DNA from: CAYHEQ01 sp964355795
GTDB taxonomy: Bacteria > Patescibacteriota > JACPGU01
DNA: 15,492 bases
NCBI GenBank assembly: GCA_964355795.1
Contig: CAYHEQ010000018.1
Span: 1 to 15,492, forward strand
Reading direction: 5' to 3'
This document shows, one piece after another, positions 5,937-12,153 of this stretch. A model generated the notes under the pieces. It was not told the DNA's origin. It saw only the letters and a program-made list of their open reading frames with translations, and did no database searches. Position numbers and translations under genes: made by a program. How positions within the stretch are numbered: the first letter of the stretch is position 1; each line of letters opens with the position of its first letter.

Positions 5937-5974
5937 AAAAAGTCCCCCGAACCGTTTTCATTTCGGTCGGGGGA
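5937..5974 (-). terminator. Intrinsic terminator overlapping the end of the 201-residue ORF
   Basis: On the minus strand TCCCCCGACCG (5964-5974) pairs with CGGTTCGGGGGA (5943-5954) with one bulged base and is followed by CTTTTTGTTT. The 5' arm is made from the last codons of the gene (PLPRPK), and the stop codon lies in the loop. It separates this gene from uvrC. Confidence 0.85.
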
Positions 5975-6563
5975 GAGGAATAACGCGTACCACCTTCTCT
6001 CGATCTATTTTCCCATTTAGATAATCTTGAGAGCTCCAAAGAGCTTCCAGACAAAAAATAGTGTCGGAGGAGGGCTTTTCGCCATTTTTTGACAGATGCT
6101 GATACAAAATCATTACCGCCCGAGAAATATGACAGGAAAAAACAACAGCCACTTTTGTTGGTTGGTTATCTTTGCTAGAAGGAAAAGAAAAACCATACGC
6201 CTTCAAAGTGTATTGTTGTCCTTGGCCTTTTTTCTTGAGCTGATCGATTTTGACTAAATCCTCAAATGACCAGACATTGGCCAGATCTCTTTTGAGAATA
6301 GCCGTTTCCTCAATGAAAATTTTCCTTTCTTTCTCCTTGTCTCCGGAAAGAAAGCCAACCACAAAAAGTCGCGGGCAAATAAAGGTATGGGTGACTACGC
6401 TACTCAAAAAAGGCCAATGATCTTTCTTGGTAGGCTTTTTAGGATTTTCTCCGAAAAAGCGCGCTACCACCATTTCCCCCAATAGTTTTTCCCGTCTGGT
6501 TGCAGGCCTCTTCCCTGACTTCAAGTCCAGTTCTGACTTTGGTTTCACCAAAAAAATCACCAC
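5958..6563 (-). CDS. Hypothetical protein, 201 residues
   Basis: I do not recognise this family. The protein is soluble-looking and basic, with no signal peptide or clear membrane helix. Two hydrophobic beta-like stretches are visible: SSVVTHTFICPRLFVVGFLSG at about 54-74 (probably a core strand pair) and KVAVVFSCHISRAVMILYQHL at about 137-157. The N-terminus MVIFLVKPKS and the basic segment KKPTKKDHW are notable. It starts at GTG (6561-6563), with another GTG directly after; the upstream AGAAAGG could serve as a weak ribosome binding site. It is monocistronic: uvrB ends 159 bases upstream with a promoter-like region between, and a strong terminator overlaps its end. Codon use matches its neighbours. 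No function is proposed. Confidence 0.8.
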   Translation of the reverse strand: MVIFLVKPKSELDLKSGKRPATRREKLLGEMVVARFFGENPKKPTKKDHWPFLSSVVTHTFICPRLFVVGFLSGDKEKERKIFIEETAILKRDLANVWSFEDLVKIDQLKKKGQGQQYTLKAYGFSFPSSKDNQPTKVAVVFSCHISRAVMILYQHLSKNGEKPSSDTIFCLEALWSSQDYLNGKIDREKVVRVIPLPRPK

Positions 6564-6640
6564 CTTTCTTATTAAGAAAATTTTTAGAGAGCGTCCTACT
6601 AATCAAAATACGCTAAACTAACGAAAAAATCAACCCCTAC

Positions 6641-6684
6641 ACTTCACCATCATACTATATAGTATGCTAGCGTAGTCAATCTGT
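6641..6684 (-). promoter_or_regulatory. Promoter-like region with palindrome ATACTATATAGTAT
   Basis: Upstream of the 201-residue ORF the minus strand has TTGACT (6674-6679) followed after 16 bases by TAGTAT within a 14-bp perfect palindrome, ATACTATATAGTAT (6653-6666). The palindrome and adjoining CACTTCAC recur at 13355-13380. The palindrome could be an operator overlapping a -10 box, or part of a repeat. Confidence 0.4.
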
Positions 6685-6722
6685 TCCCGCTGGTCGGACC
6701 AATAAGGCCAACCCTAATGGGG

Positions 6723-8714
6723 TTAATTGGAGATTAGCTTCAGCTCTTCTATTTGGTCGCGCAACTGGGTCGCCACTTCAAAACGCAATTCGCGCGCCGC
6801 CAAATCCATCTTTTTTTCCAGCTCTTTGATTATCCGTTTTTTCTCTTTTTCATCTTTAACAAATGCTATACCATTTTGTCCGCGACTTTCTGCGTCTCTT
6901 CTGCGTTCGTCTGCGGTTCCCTTTCTCCAGTCACTATCCTCCGCTACCACTTTCGTAATAGAGGCCGGGATAATGCCATGTTTTTCATTGTGTTCCTGCT
7001 GAATTTTTCGTCGTCTCGTTGTCTCCTCTATCGCGCGCCTCATTGAACCGGTAATTCGATCCCCGTACATCACTACTCGCCCCTCAATATGCCTCGCCGC
7101 CCGCCCCATCGTTTGAACCAGCGACACATCTGAACGCAGAAATCCTTCTTTGTCCGCGTCCAAAATCGCCACCAATGACACTTCCGGCAGATCTAGCCCC
7201 TCGCGAAGCAAATTAATCCCCACCAAGACATCGTAAACGCCGAGCCTCAAATCGCGTAAAATGTCCAGCCTGTCCAAAGTGTCCACATCACTGTGAAGAT
7301 AGGCCACTTTCATCCCGTATTCGGCCAAATAAGTTGTCAAATCTTCCGCTAATTTTTTAGTCAAAGTCGTTACTAAGACCCGCTGTTTCTTATCTACTCT
7401 TTTTTTAATCTCCGCCATCAAATCGTCCACTTGATGTTCAGTCGGCTTAATCTCAATGGTCGGATCCAGTAGCCCCGTCGGTCGAATAATCTGCTCCACT
7501 ACTTGCTTTGACTTTTTCAATTCGTATTCCGCCGGCGTGGCGGAAACATAAATGACATTCTGGATTTTGGCGTCAAATTCGGCAAAGGTCAGTGGCCGAT
7601 TGTCGCGAGCGGAAGGCAGGCGAAAGCCATAATCAATCAGATTTTGCTTCCTCGCCTGATCGCCATTATACATCCCGCCGATTTGGGGGATAGTTTGATG
7701 CGATTCGTCAATGAATAGAAGAAAATTTTTATCGTAAAAATCTATTAGCGTTGACGGCGGACTACCGACTGGACGGCCAGTCAGATGACGGGAATAATTT
7801 TCAATACCCGAGATATAGCCGACCTCCAGCAACATCTCCAAATCGTAATTGACTCGCTCGCCAATTCTCTGCGCTTCAATTAATTTCCCTTCTTTTTGGA
7901 AAAACCTCACTTGTTCCTCGGCTTCTTGTCTGATATTTTTCATCGCCTCTTTCAATTTTTCCGCGCCGGTCAGGAAATGCTTGGCGGGAAAAATCCGCCA
8001 GTCTTTCAGCTCCTCTCTCACATCGCCCGTAATGCCATCAATTTGAGAAATGCTCTCCACTTCATTGCCAAAAAAACTAATGCGAATCGGGTCTTCGGCG
8101 TAGGCGGGAATTATTTCCACGATATCGCCTCTGACGCGAAACCTCCCACGAGAAAGATCGACATCGTTTCTTTCGTACAAAATGTCCACCAACCGGCGGA
8201 TCAGGGCTTCTCGCGAAATATTTTGGGAAAGCGAAACTGCGAAAGATTGCTTCAAATAATCTTCCGGCTCGCCGAGGCCGTAAATGCAGGAAACGGAAGC
8301 CACGATGATGACATCTTTTCTGGTCAGAAGCGACATCGTCGCCGAGTGGCGTAGGCGGTCAATCTCGTCATTGATAGAAGTTTCTTTCTCAATATAAGTA
8401 TCAGAGCGGGGGATATACGCCTCCGGCTGATAATAATCGTAATAGGAAACGAAATAGTGCACGGCGTTCTCTGGGAAAAAGGCGCGAAACTCCGAGGCTA
8501 ATTGCGCCGCTAATGTTTTGTTGTGCGCGATAACTAAGGTCGGCTTCTGGACTTTGGCGATAATATTGGCCATTGTGAAAGTCTTGCCCGACCCTGTCAC
8601 CCCTAGGAGCGTCTGGTCGCGATACCCCTTCGCCAGCCCATCACAAAGCTTCTCAATGGCTTGTCCTTGATCTCCCGACGGTTCGAAAGTAGAGTGAAGT
8701 TTGAATTTTGGCAT
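6723..8714 (-). CDS. uvrB: Excinuclease ABC subunit B (UvrB)
   Basis: UvrB is the central damage-verifying helicase-like ATPase of nucleotide excision repair; it is loaded by UvrA and then binds UvrC. At 663 residues it has the usual length. Walker A is GVTGSGKT at 38-45. The DNA-clamping beta-hairpin is YYDYYQPEAYIPRSDTYIEK at about 91-110. The DEAD-like box is IDESHQ. Further motifs are YVSATPAEYEL, VGINLLREGLDLPEVSLV and QTMGRAARH (motif VI arginine). The C-terminal UVR domain (ELEKKMDLAARELRFEVATQ) binds UvrC. Residues about 599-616 (GTADERRRDAESRGQNG) coincide with a CGCAGA/CGCGGA repeat in the DNA, just before the UVR domain where the family has a flexible linker, so function should be unharmed. 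uvrA is not in the window. Confidence 0.98.
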   Translation of the reverse strand: MPKFKLHSTFEPSGDQGQAIEKLCDGLAKGYRDQTLLGVTGSGKTFTMANIIAKVQKPTLVIAHNKTLAAQLASEFRAFFPENAVHYFVSYYDYYQPEAYIPRSDTYIEKETSINDEIDRLRHSATMSLLTRKDVIIVASVSCIYGLGEPEDYLKQSFAVSLSQNISREALIRRLVDILYERNDVDLSRGRFRVRGDIVEIIPAYAEDPIRISFFGNEVESISQIDGITGDVREELKDWRIFPAKHFLTGAEKLKEAMKNIRQEAEEQVRFFQKEGKLIEAQRIGERVNYDLEMLLEVGYISGIENYSRHLTGRPVGSPPSTLIDFYDKNFLLFIDESHQTIPQIGGMYNGDQARKQNLIDYGFRLPSARDNRPLTFAEFDAKIQNVIYVSATPAEYELKKSKQVVEQIIRPTGLLDPTIEIKPTEHQVDDLMAEIKKRVDKKQRVLVTTLTKKLAEDLTTYLAEYGMKVAYLHSDVDTLDRLDILRDLRLGVYDVLVGINLLREGLDLPEVSLVAILDADKEGFLRSDVSLVQTMGRAARHIEGRVVMYGDRITGSMRRAIEETTRRRKIQQEHNEKHGIIPASITKVVAEDSDWRKGTADERRRDAESRGQNGIAFVKDEKEKKRIIKELEKKMDLAARELRFEVATQLRDQIEELKLISN
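6879..6920 (-). repeat. CGCAGA/CGCGGA repeat within uvrB
   Basis: Minus-strand words CGCAGACG, ACGCAGAA, ACGCAGAAA and TCGCGGA follow each other and code for ADERRRDAESRG in the linker before the UVR domain. They are related to the repeats at 3012-3055 and in uvrC. Confidence 0.5.
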
Positions 8715-8723
8715 ATTGGTTTT

Positions 8724-8880
8724 CCGAGGTGAGACCTCGGAGAATTTCTTGTTGTCATCCTCGAGCTCCTGCTCGGTACTCCGACAGGAAATCGGGGATC
8801 CAGCACATTTTAATAGTATATGTTCTATATTCTATTCTTGTTGTACTAGATTCCCGTCTCCGCGGGAATGACACAATCCG
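8724..8880. repeat. REP/MITE-like palindromic elements in the uvrB upstream gap
   Basis: The gene-free stretch 8715-9098 holds CCGAGGT-gag-ACCTCGG (8724-8740) and then a composite element. It opens TTGTCATCC at 8752 and ends GGGAATGACACAA near 8876, with the inner hairpins CGAGCTCCTGCTCG and TTCCCGTCTCCGCGGGAA. The two halves are inverted relative to each other (TTGTCAT...GGATCCAG against CTAGATTCCC...ATGACA). It has the look of a non-autonomous repeat, but no target duplication could be assigned. From 8881 to 8990 nothing else is recognisable. Confidence 0.6.
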
Positions 8881-8995
8881 TTTGTGGCTTGGTGCTTGTG
8901 ATTTGTTATTTTCCCGTAATAGTCTATTGTATCACAAAAACCAACCAACAAAAATCGTTTCATCCTCCCAAAAAACAGCTCCCTAAAGCCAACTA

Positions 8996-9024
8996 TTGAC
9001 AATCCAGCCGAACTGTAGTATCCT
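8996..9024 (+). promoter_or_regulatory. Promoter of the 97-residue ORF
   Basis: TTGACA (8996-9001), 17-base spacer, TATCCT (9019-9024), about 75 bases ahead of the ATG at 9099. It is followed by a 5' leader with GGGGGCAAATCT and a strong Shine-Dalgarno AAAGGAGG (9083-9090), 8 bases before the start codon. Confidence 0.7.
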
Positions 9025-9098
9025 CTGTATGAAGGGGGCAAATCTAGTCCGCCCTTTGAAAATCTGCGAAAATATGAAAACAAAAGGAGGCCTCGGCC

Positions 9099-9392
9099 AT
9101 GTTAATCCACGCTTTAGATTTGAGCAAGTGCCGGTTGGAAGAATGGTTCGTTTTGACAGCCGGTAGCCGTGGCTGGAGCAATGTCGTCGAAGAAAAGATT
9201 TTCAACAGCAAAGAAGAAGCAGATGAACTGAAAGCCAAACTCGAAAACCCAAGAGGAAAAGACTTTTGGGTCAGCATCTCCCCCGTCATCGTCATCACCA
9301 AAGATGGCCAGACGGGATACGTCGTAGCTGAAGATCCCGTCCAGCTCTCCGCTGAAGCAAGGAAGGAGCCAAAGGATGACCAACATCCATAA
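9099..9392 (+). CDS. Hypothetical protein, 97 residues, possibly an interrupted longer gene
   Basis: I do not recognise the family. The protein is small, charged and soluble, with no export signal. It contains FNSKEEADELKAKLENP (about 35-51), a helical charged segment, and a strand-rich FWVSISPVIVITKDGQTGYV (about 56-75). The start is secure: AAAGGAGG lies 8 bases upstream, the clearest ribosome binding site in the window. It stops at TAA (9390-9392), but the same frame continues open and protein-like for 69 more codons to TAA at 9600-9602, just before a terminator. So this may be the first part of a 166-codon gene broken by a nonsense mutation or read through. Promoter, strong ribosome binding site and terminator mark it as a single, possibly well expressed gene. 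Confidence 0.75.
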   Translation: MLIHALDLSKCRLEEWFVLTAGSRGWSNVVEEKIFNSKEEADELKAKLENPRGKDFWVSISPVIVITKDGQTGYVVAEDPVQLSAEARKEPKDDQHP

Positions 9393-9602
9393 CAGCTCCC
9401 GCTCCCCGAAAAACGTCCAGAAGCATTATTCAAGAAGGGCGACCGAGTCGTATTCAAGGACAACCCACAGGGGGGTGTCATGCTGATTCAAGGGACCAGC
9501 TGGGGCAACGAAAGTAAGACATATCATTACGACACTAAATACGAGAAGGAAGGGTTTAGTGGGCCACAATGTAACGAAAAATCGCTCCAAAAGGCTACTT
9601 AA
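9393..9602 (+). pseudogene. In-frame continuation of the 97-residue ORF beyond its TAA stop
   Basis: Read in the same frame as the preceding gene, this stretch gives 69 sense codons starting QLPLPEKRPEALFKKGDRVV and including GGVMLIQGTSWGNESKTYHY. The KKGDRVVFKDNP run looks like the first strands of a small beta-barrel domain. No ATG, GTG or TTG lies in this frame before ATG at 9480, in the middle of the domain-like part, so it does not look like an independent gene. It is either a remnant of one gene cut by a premature TAA, a readthrough extension, or the result of a sequencing error. A terminator follows at 9631. Confidence 0.5.
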
Positions 9603-9630
9603 AACACAGGGGCGCAACAATTTATCGATC

Positions 9631-9661
9631 AACCGGCGCGAAAATCGCGCCGGTTTTTTTA
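9631..9661 (+). terminator. Strong intrinsic terminator
   Basis: AACCGGCGCG (9631-9640) and CGCGCCGGTT (9646-9655) pair perfectly over 10 bp with loop AAAAT, followed by a run of eight Ts. It ends transcription of the plus-strand gene and lies directly against the stop codon of the convergent toxin gene. Confidence 0.92.
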
Positions 9662-9913
9662 TTGCCGATAAATATCTTTCCTGTGACCGAGACGCAAAAC
9701 GATGATATCGCGACCTTTGAGGTCAAAGATGACACGGTAATCGCCGATGCGAAATCTGTAAGTACCGATAGTGTAGTCGGTAAGTTTCGTGGCGTATTTC
9801 AGCGGATTTTGCGCGTAGAGTAGAAGTTTTTTGCCGATTCGTTTTTTTACTACCAAATCAAGTTTCGCGATATCATTGACAGCTCTCTTTGTGTAGAACA
9901 ATCGATAGACCAT
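9659..9913 (-). CDS. RelE/ParE-superfamily toxin (mRNA interferase-like)
   Basis: This 84-residue protein has the short RelE/YoeB fold pattern: an N-terminal strand (YRLFYTKRAVNDI), a helical pair (LDLVVKKRIGKKLLLYAQNP), then the strand block YRFRIGDYRVIFDLKGRDII and the C-terminal LRLGHRKDIYRQ. The R-x-G-D-Y-R-V motif and the final H-R-K-x-x-Y are typical of RelE-type toxins, which cut mRNA in the ribosomal A site or, in the ParE branch, poison gyrase. The terminal HRKDIY favours the RelE branch. It follows the antitoxin gene by 8 bases and shares its promoter. It forms a standard type II toxin-antitoxin operon. Confidence 0.92.
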   Translation of the reverse strand: MVYRLFYTKRAVNDIAKLDLVVKKRIGKKLLLYAQNPLKYATKLTDYTIGTYRFRIGDYRVIFDLKGRDIIVLRLGHRKDIYRQ

Positions 9914-9921
9914 ACTGGCGC

Positions 9922-10176
9922 TTATATTTTGCCAAAAACCATAGCGTGGTCGACAACTTCTCCCCTCTTATATTGCGCGCGCGCTTCTTTGATAGACTTC
10001 TTGTATTTCGAGCTCGATAGCGCCAAGAGATCTTCTATGAGATCGATATTCACAATAGCGCTCACCGGCTCTCCTCTTTTGGTGAGCAACATGATACTTC
10101 TTCGCTTCTGAACTTCGTCTATAATATCGGCGATATTGTTGCGAAATGTTGTGGTCTGGATAGAATTGATAGTCAT
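9922..10176 (-). CDS. Phd/YefM-family antitoxin
   Basis: The 84-residue protein begins with the Phd/YefM DNA-binding dimer domain: TTTFRNNIADIIDEVQKRRSIMLLTKRGEPVSAIVNIDLIEDL is the family pattern (helix, strand, then GEPVAxxVs-like strand and helix), quoted here only as landmarks at residues 8-51. The C-terminal tail from about residue 55 (SKYKKSIKEARAQYKRGE) is the charged part that wraps and blocks the toxin. It is encoded upstream of the toxin with an 8-base gap. The family represses its own operon, and paired TGTACA sites lie just upstream. Confidence 0.92.
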   Translation of the reverse strand: MTINSIQTTTFRNNIADIIDEVQKRRSIMLLTKRGEPVSAIVNIDLIEDLLALSSSKYKKSIKEARAQYKRGEVVDHAMVFGKI

Positions 10177-10194
10177 TTTTCTTGCTTAAATGAT

Positions 10195-10216
10195 ATTGTA
10201 CATATCAATTGTACAC
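10195..10216 (-). promoter_or_regulatory. Putative operator of the toxin-antitoxin operon
   Basis: Two TGTACA palindromes (10197-10202 and 10210-10215), each preceded by AT, are spaced 13 bases start to start in the short leader about 20 bases upstream of the antitoxin ATG. The minus strand also reads TACAAT here, which could be a -10 box. Paired palindromes are the usual binding site layout for Phd/YefM autorepression. Binding is inferred. Confidence 0.5.
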
Positions 10217-10231
10217 TAATATTTATTAGCG

Positions 10232-11104
10232 TCAAGAAGTTTTCCGCCATTTGGCGATCAAAGCATGATTGCCAGAAAGCAACACTTTTGGCACATGCTT
10301 TTTTATTTTTTTGCCCCGGAGAGTGATTTCAAGGATTTCGGGACGAGTGTATTGCGCGTACTCTAAACTCGCTCCAGCCGAGATCGCACCTCCGTCGGCT
10401 TCGCTCCCCGAGGAACGACCTCCTCTTTCGCTCACATTGAAACTCTCTTCCCTCAACGATTCCTTTTTAATCACTCCTTTCACCAGTCGCGTCACCGCGT
10501 CAATCATCATCATCGCCGGGATCTCCCCACCAGTGACGATATATTCCCCCATAGACACTTGGTCGGTGACCATGGACACAATTCGTTCGTCGTAACCCTC
10601 GTAATGCGGACAAACAAAAACGAGGTGGGATTTTTGGGAATATTTTAGCGCTAGTCTTTGATTAAATAACTCACCCTTCGGCGTCGGCAAAATAATCTTA
10701 GAATTCGCTCCAGCCGAGGTCGCACCTCCGTCCGCTTCGCTACCTGAGGAACGACCTCCTCTTCCGCTTAATTGGTATTTAGTAATTGATTGTTTTTTAA
10801 TTTTGGATTTAGGATTTGAGATTTGCTTTGACATTTGAACTTTGGATTTTGAAATTTTCTGCGATACCTTATTTATTCCTGCCACCTCACAAAGGGCTCT
10901 ATATATTACATCCGCCTTCAGCACCATCCCCGCCCCTCCCCCGTATGGCCTGTCGTCCACCGTTTTGTGAGCGTCAGATGTCCAGTCACGCAAATAACGC
11001 ACCTCAAATTCTACCAATCCTTTGGCTTGGGCACGCTTCAAGATACTAGAGTTGAGAACTCCAGTGAACATTTCGGGAAATAAAGTGAGAATGGTGATTT
11101 TCAT
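10232..11104 (-). CDS. trmD: tRNA (guanine-37-N1)-methyltransferase TrmD, with two in-frame inserts
   Basis: TrmD methylates G37 next to the anticodon of tRNAs reading CNN codons and so prevents +1 frameshifting. The N-terminus MKITILTLFPEMF and DDRPYGGGAGMVLK (51-64) are hallmarks. The SAM-binding trefoil knot shows LVFVCPHYEGYDERI (161-175) and GEYIVTGGEIPAMMMIDAVTR (186-206, with Arg206), then HYTRP-like QYTRPEILE (251-259). The protein has 290 residues against the usual 225-255. The excess is in two inserts: about 78-136 (KVSQKISKSKVQMS, then GRGGRSSGSEADGGATSAGA) and about 226-246 (the same GGRSSGSEADGGA peptide). The region EESF (219-222) corresponds to the EDSF of E. coli that holds the catalytic Asp, so Glu may replace Asp here. 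A terminator upstream separates trmD from rpsP and the KH gene, so it must have its own promoter. Confidence 0.96.
   Translation of the reverse strand: MKITILTLFPEMFTGVLNSSILKRAQAKGLVEFEVRYLRDWTSDAHKTVDDRPYGGGAGMVLKADVIYRALCEVAGINKVSQKISKSKVQMSKQISNPKSKIKKQSITKYQLSGRGGRSSGSEADGGATSAGANSKIILPTPKGELFNQRLALKYSQKSHLVFVCPHYEGYDERIVSMVTDQVSMGEYIVTGGEIPAMMMIDAVTRLVKGVIKKESLREESFNVSERGGRSSGSEADGGAISAGASLEYAQYTRPEILEITLRGKKIKKHVPKVLLSGNHALIAKWRKTS
10367..10435 (-). repeat. Palindromic element in frame within trmD (copy 2)
   Basis: This element is nearly identical to that at 10697-10771. On the minus strand GAGGTCG...CCTC and GAGG...CGATCTC form an imperfect hairpin around a loop of about 14 bases. 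It codes for ERGGRSSGSEADGGAISAGA and sits between the ESF and QYTRP motifs of the catalytic region. Confidence 0.75.
10697..10771 (-). repeat. Palindromic element in frame within trmD (copy 1)
   Basis: The stem GAGGTCG/CGACCTC is perfect, with a further CCTC/GAGG pairing inside, and the element codes for GRGGRSSGSEADGGATSAGA. It is joined to an AT-rich repeat-like stretch (about 10772-10873) that codes for SKSKVQMSKQISNPKSK, similar in style to the insert in uvrC. Confidence 0.75.
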
Positions 11105-11144
11105 GTATGTGTCCTATTGGCCATATATGTCTTATGGATTTATC

Positions 11145-11180
11145 AAAAAAGCCACACCGAAAAGAGGTTGTGGCTTTTTT
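11145..11180. terminator. Bidirectional intrinsic terminator between the KH gene and trmD
   Basis: AAAAAAGCCACA and TGTGGCTTTTTT are inverted repeats around a loop of about 12 bases that can add two more G-C pairs. U-tracts result on both strands. For the minus-strand genes it ends the rpsP-KH transcript before trmD. Confidence 0.88.
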
Positions 11181-11202
11181 GATTAAATCCGTTTTTTAAA
11201 AA

Positions 11203-11511
11203 TTAGCCTTCGCTACTCTCGGATCTCTCTCCACCTTCAACTCTGTCTTCGCGTCTGACATGAGTAGAACCTTCTGGCTCGATGATCTTGAGATTAACGC
11301 GAGAGTTATTCTTGGCGCCAAAGGCGCGCAAGAGGGTCCGCAGGGCCTTGGCCGTCCTACCTTCTTTGCCGATAATCGTACCCATATCGGCTTGATCAAT
11401 AGAAAGCTGGAGCAAAACGCCCATCTCGTCTACGCTTCGTTCCACCTTAACTTTGCTAGGTTCAGAAACGATAGCGGTAACGATGGTCTCCAATAATTCT
11501 TTGTCGTCCAT
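11203..11511 (-). CDS. khpA: KH-domain RNA-binding protein (KhpA/YlqC-like)
   Basis: The 102-residue protein contains one type II KH domain. The RNA-gripping GxxG loop lies in MGTIIGKEGRTAKALRTLLR (about 43-62), flanked by the strand segments KVERSVDEMGVLLQLSID and SRVNLKIIEPEG. KhpA proteins bind RNA and often pair with KhpB/Jag. The gene is commonly found between rpsP and rimM/trmD, and here it lies 78 bases downstream of rpsP in the same direction. The C-terminal tail (VRREDRVEGGERSESSEG) is charged and probably disordered. A terminator follows. rimM, often next in this cluster, is absent. Confidence 0.93.
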   Translation of the reverse strand: MDDKELLETIVTAIVSEPSKVKVERSVDEMGVLLQLSIDQADMGTIIGKEGRTAKALRTLLRAFGAKNNSRVNLKIIEPEGSTHVRREDRVEGGERSESSEG

Positions 11512-11589
11512 GTTCTTCCTTGCTTCTTTGCTTCTTTATTGCTAAAAGGCTGTTCGACCTTATCAGCTGTATTTAAACTTTACACGAAA

Positions 11590-12093
11590 TTAATTTTCTT
11601 GGGAAGAAGAATCTGCCACCACCGCTTCTTCCTGTTTTTCCACTGGAGCTTCTGGCTCTGTTGCTGTTTCTGCTGGCGTGACATCAACCGTTGACTGCTC
11701 TTGTTCTGCTTGAGTCTCTTGCTTATCTGCTGGCTTGCTTACTTGCTTACTTGCTTCTTCGGCCTTTGGTTGCTCAGTTTTTTTGTTTTTCTGTTCCTCA
11801 ATGGGCTTCTTGCTCTTGTAATTTTTTGCCACAACCAATTTCTGATAATCCTTATTCTTATCAATATATCTACCCTTAAGACGCAAGACGCTGTCCGTTG
11901 GTTGCGCGCCATTTTTCACATATTTTTCAAATTTTTCTATATCCAAGATGAATGATTTTCTCTCGCCAAAAGGATTGTAGCTACCGATAGCGTCAGTGAA
12001 ATTGCCCTTGCCAGTCTTGTGCTTCTCCACCACAATAACGCGCCATGTTGGGCGGTCTTTTTTGCCTTGTCTGACGAGCTTGATTCGTAACAT
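11590..12093 (-). CDS. rpsP: 30S ribosomal protein S16 with long acidic C-terminal tail
   Basis: Residues 1 to about 85 are a standard S16: MLRIKLVRQGKKDRPTWRVI, then the segment with IGSYNPFGERKSFILDIEKF and GAQPTDSVLRLKGRY. S16 binds 16S rRNA early in 30S assembly. The family usually ends at 80-100 residues, while this one has 167. The extra 70 residues (from about 97) are low complexity, rich in Glu, Gln, Lys, Ala, Pro and Ser (EEQKNKKTEQPKAEEASKQ and so on), and are probably disordered and exposed on the ribosome. The gene is first in its transcript, with a good promoter upstream (12154-12182), and is followed by the KH gene. Confidence 0.97.
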   Translation of the reverse strand: MLRIKLVRQGKKDRPTWRVIVVEKHKTGKGNFTDAIGSYNPFGERKSFILDIEKFEKYVKNGAQPTDSVLRLKGRYIDKNKDYQKLVVAKNYKSKKPIEEQKNKKTEQPKAEEASKQVSKPADKQETQAEQEQSTVDVTPAETATEPEAPVEKQEEAVVADSSSQEN

Positions 12094-12104
12094 TTTGAAT
12101 AGGT

Positions 12105-12135
12105 TTTAGGTGATAGGTTTTAGGTGATAGACAAA
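12105..12135. repeat. Short tandem repeat in the rpsP leader
   Basis: GATAGGTTTTAGGT occurs as a near-exact tandem duplicate between the rpsP promoter and start codon. Its words resemble the simple AT-rich repeats elsewhere in the window. Confidence 0.55.
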
Positions 12136-12153
12136 AGCTACAACCGCCTATCA

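Noticed and set aside
9376..9486. Short overlapping ORF starting MTNIHNSSRSP
   Set aside because: It gives only 36 residues of unlikely composition, with no ribosome binding site. The in-frame continuation of the upstream gene is far more protein-like.
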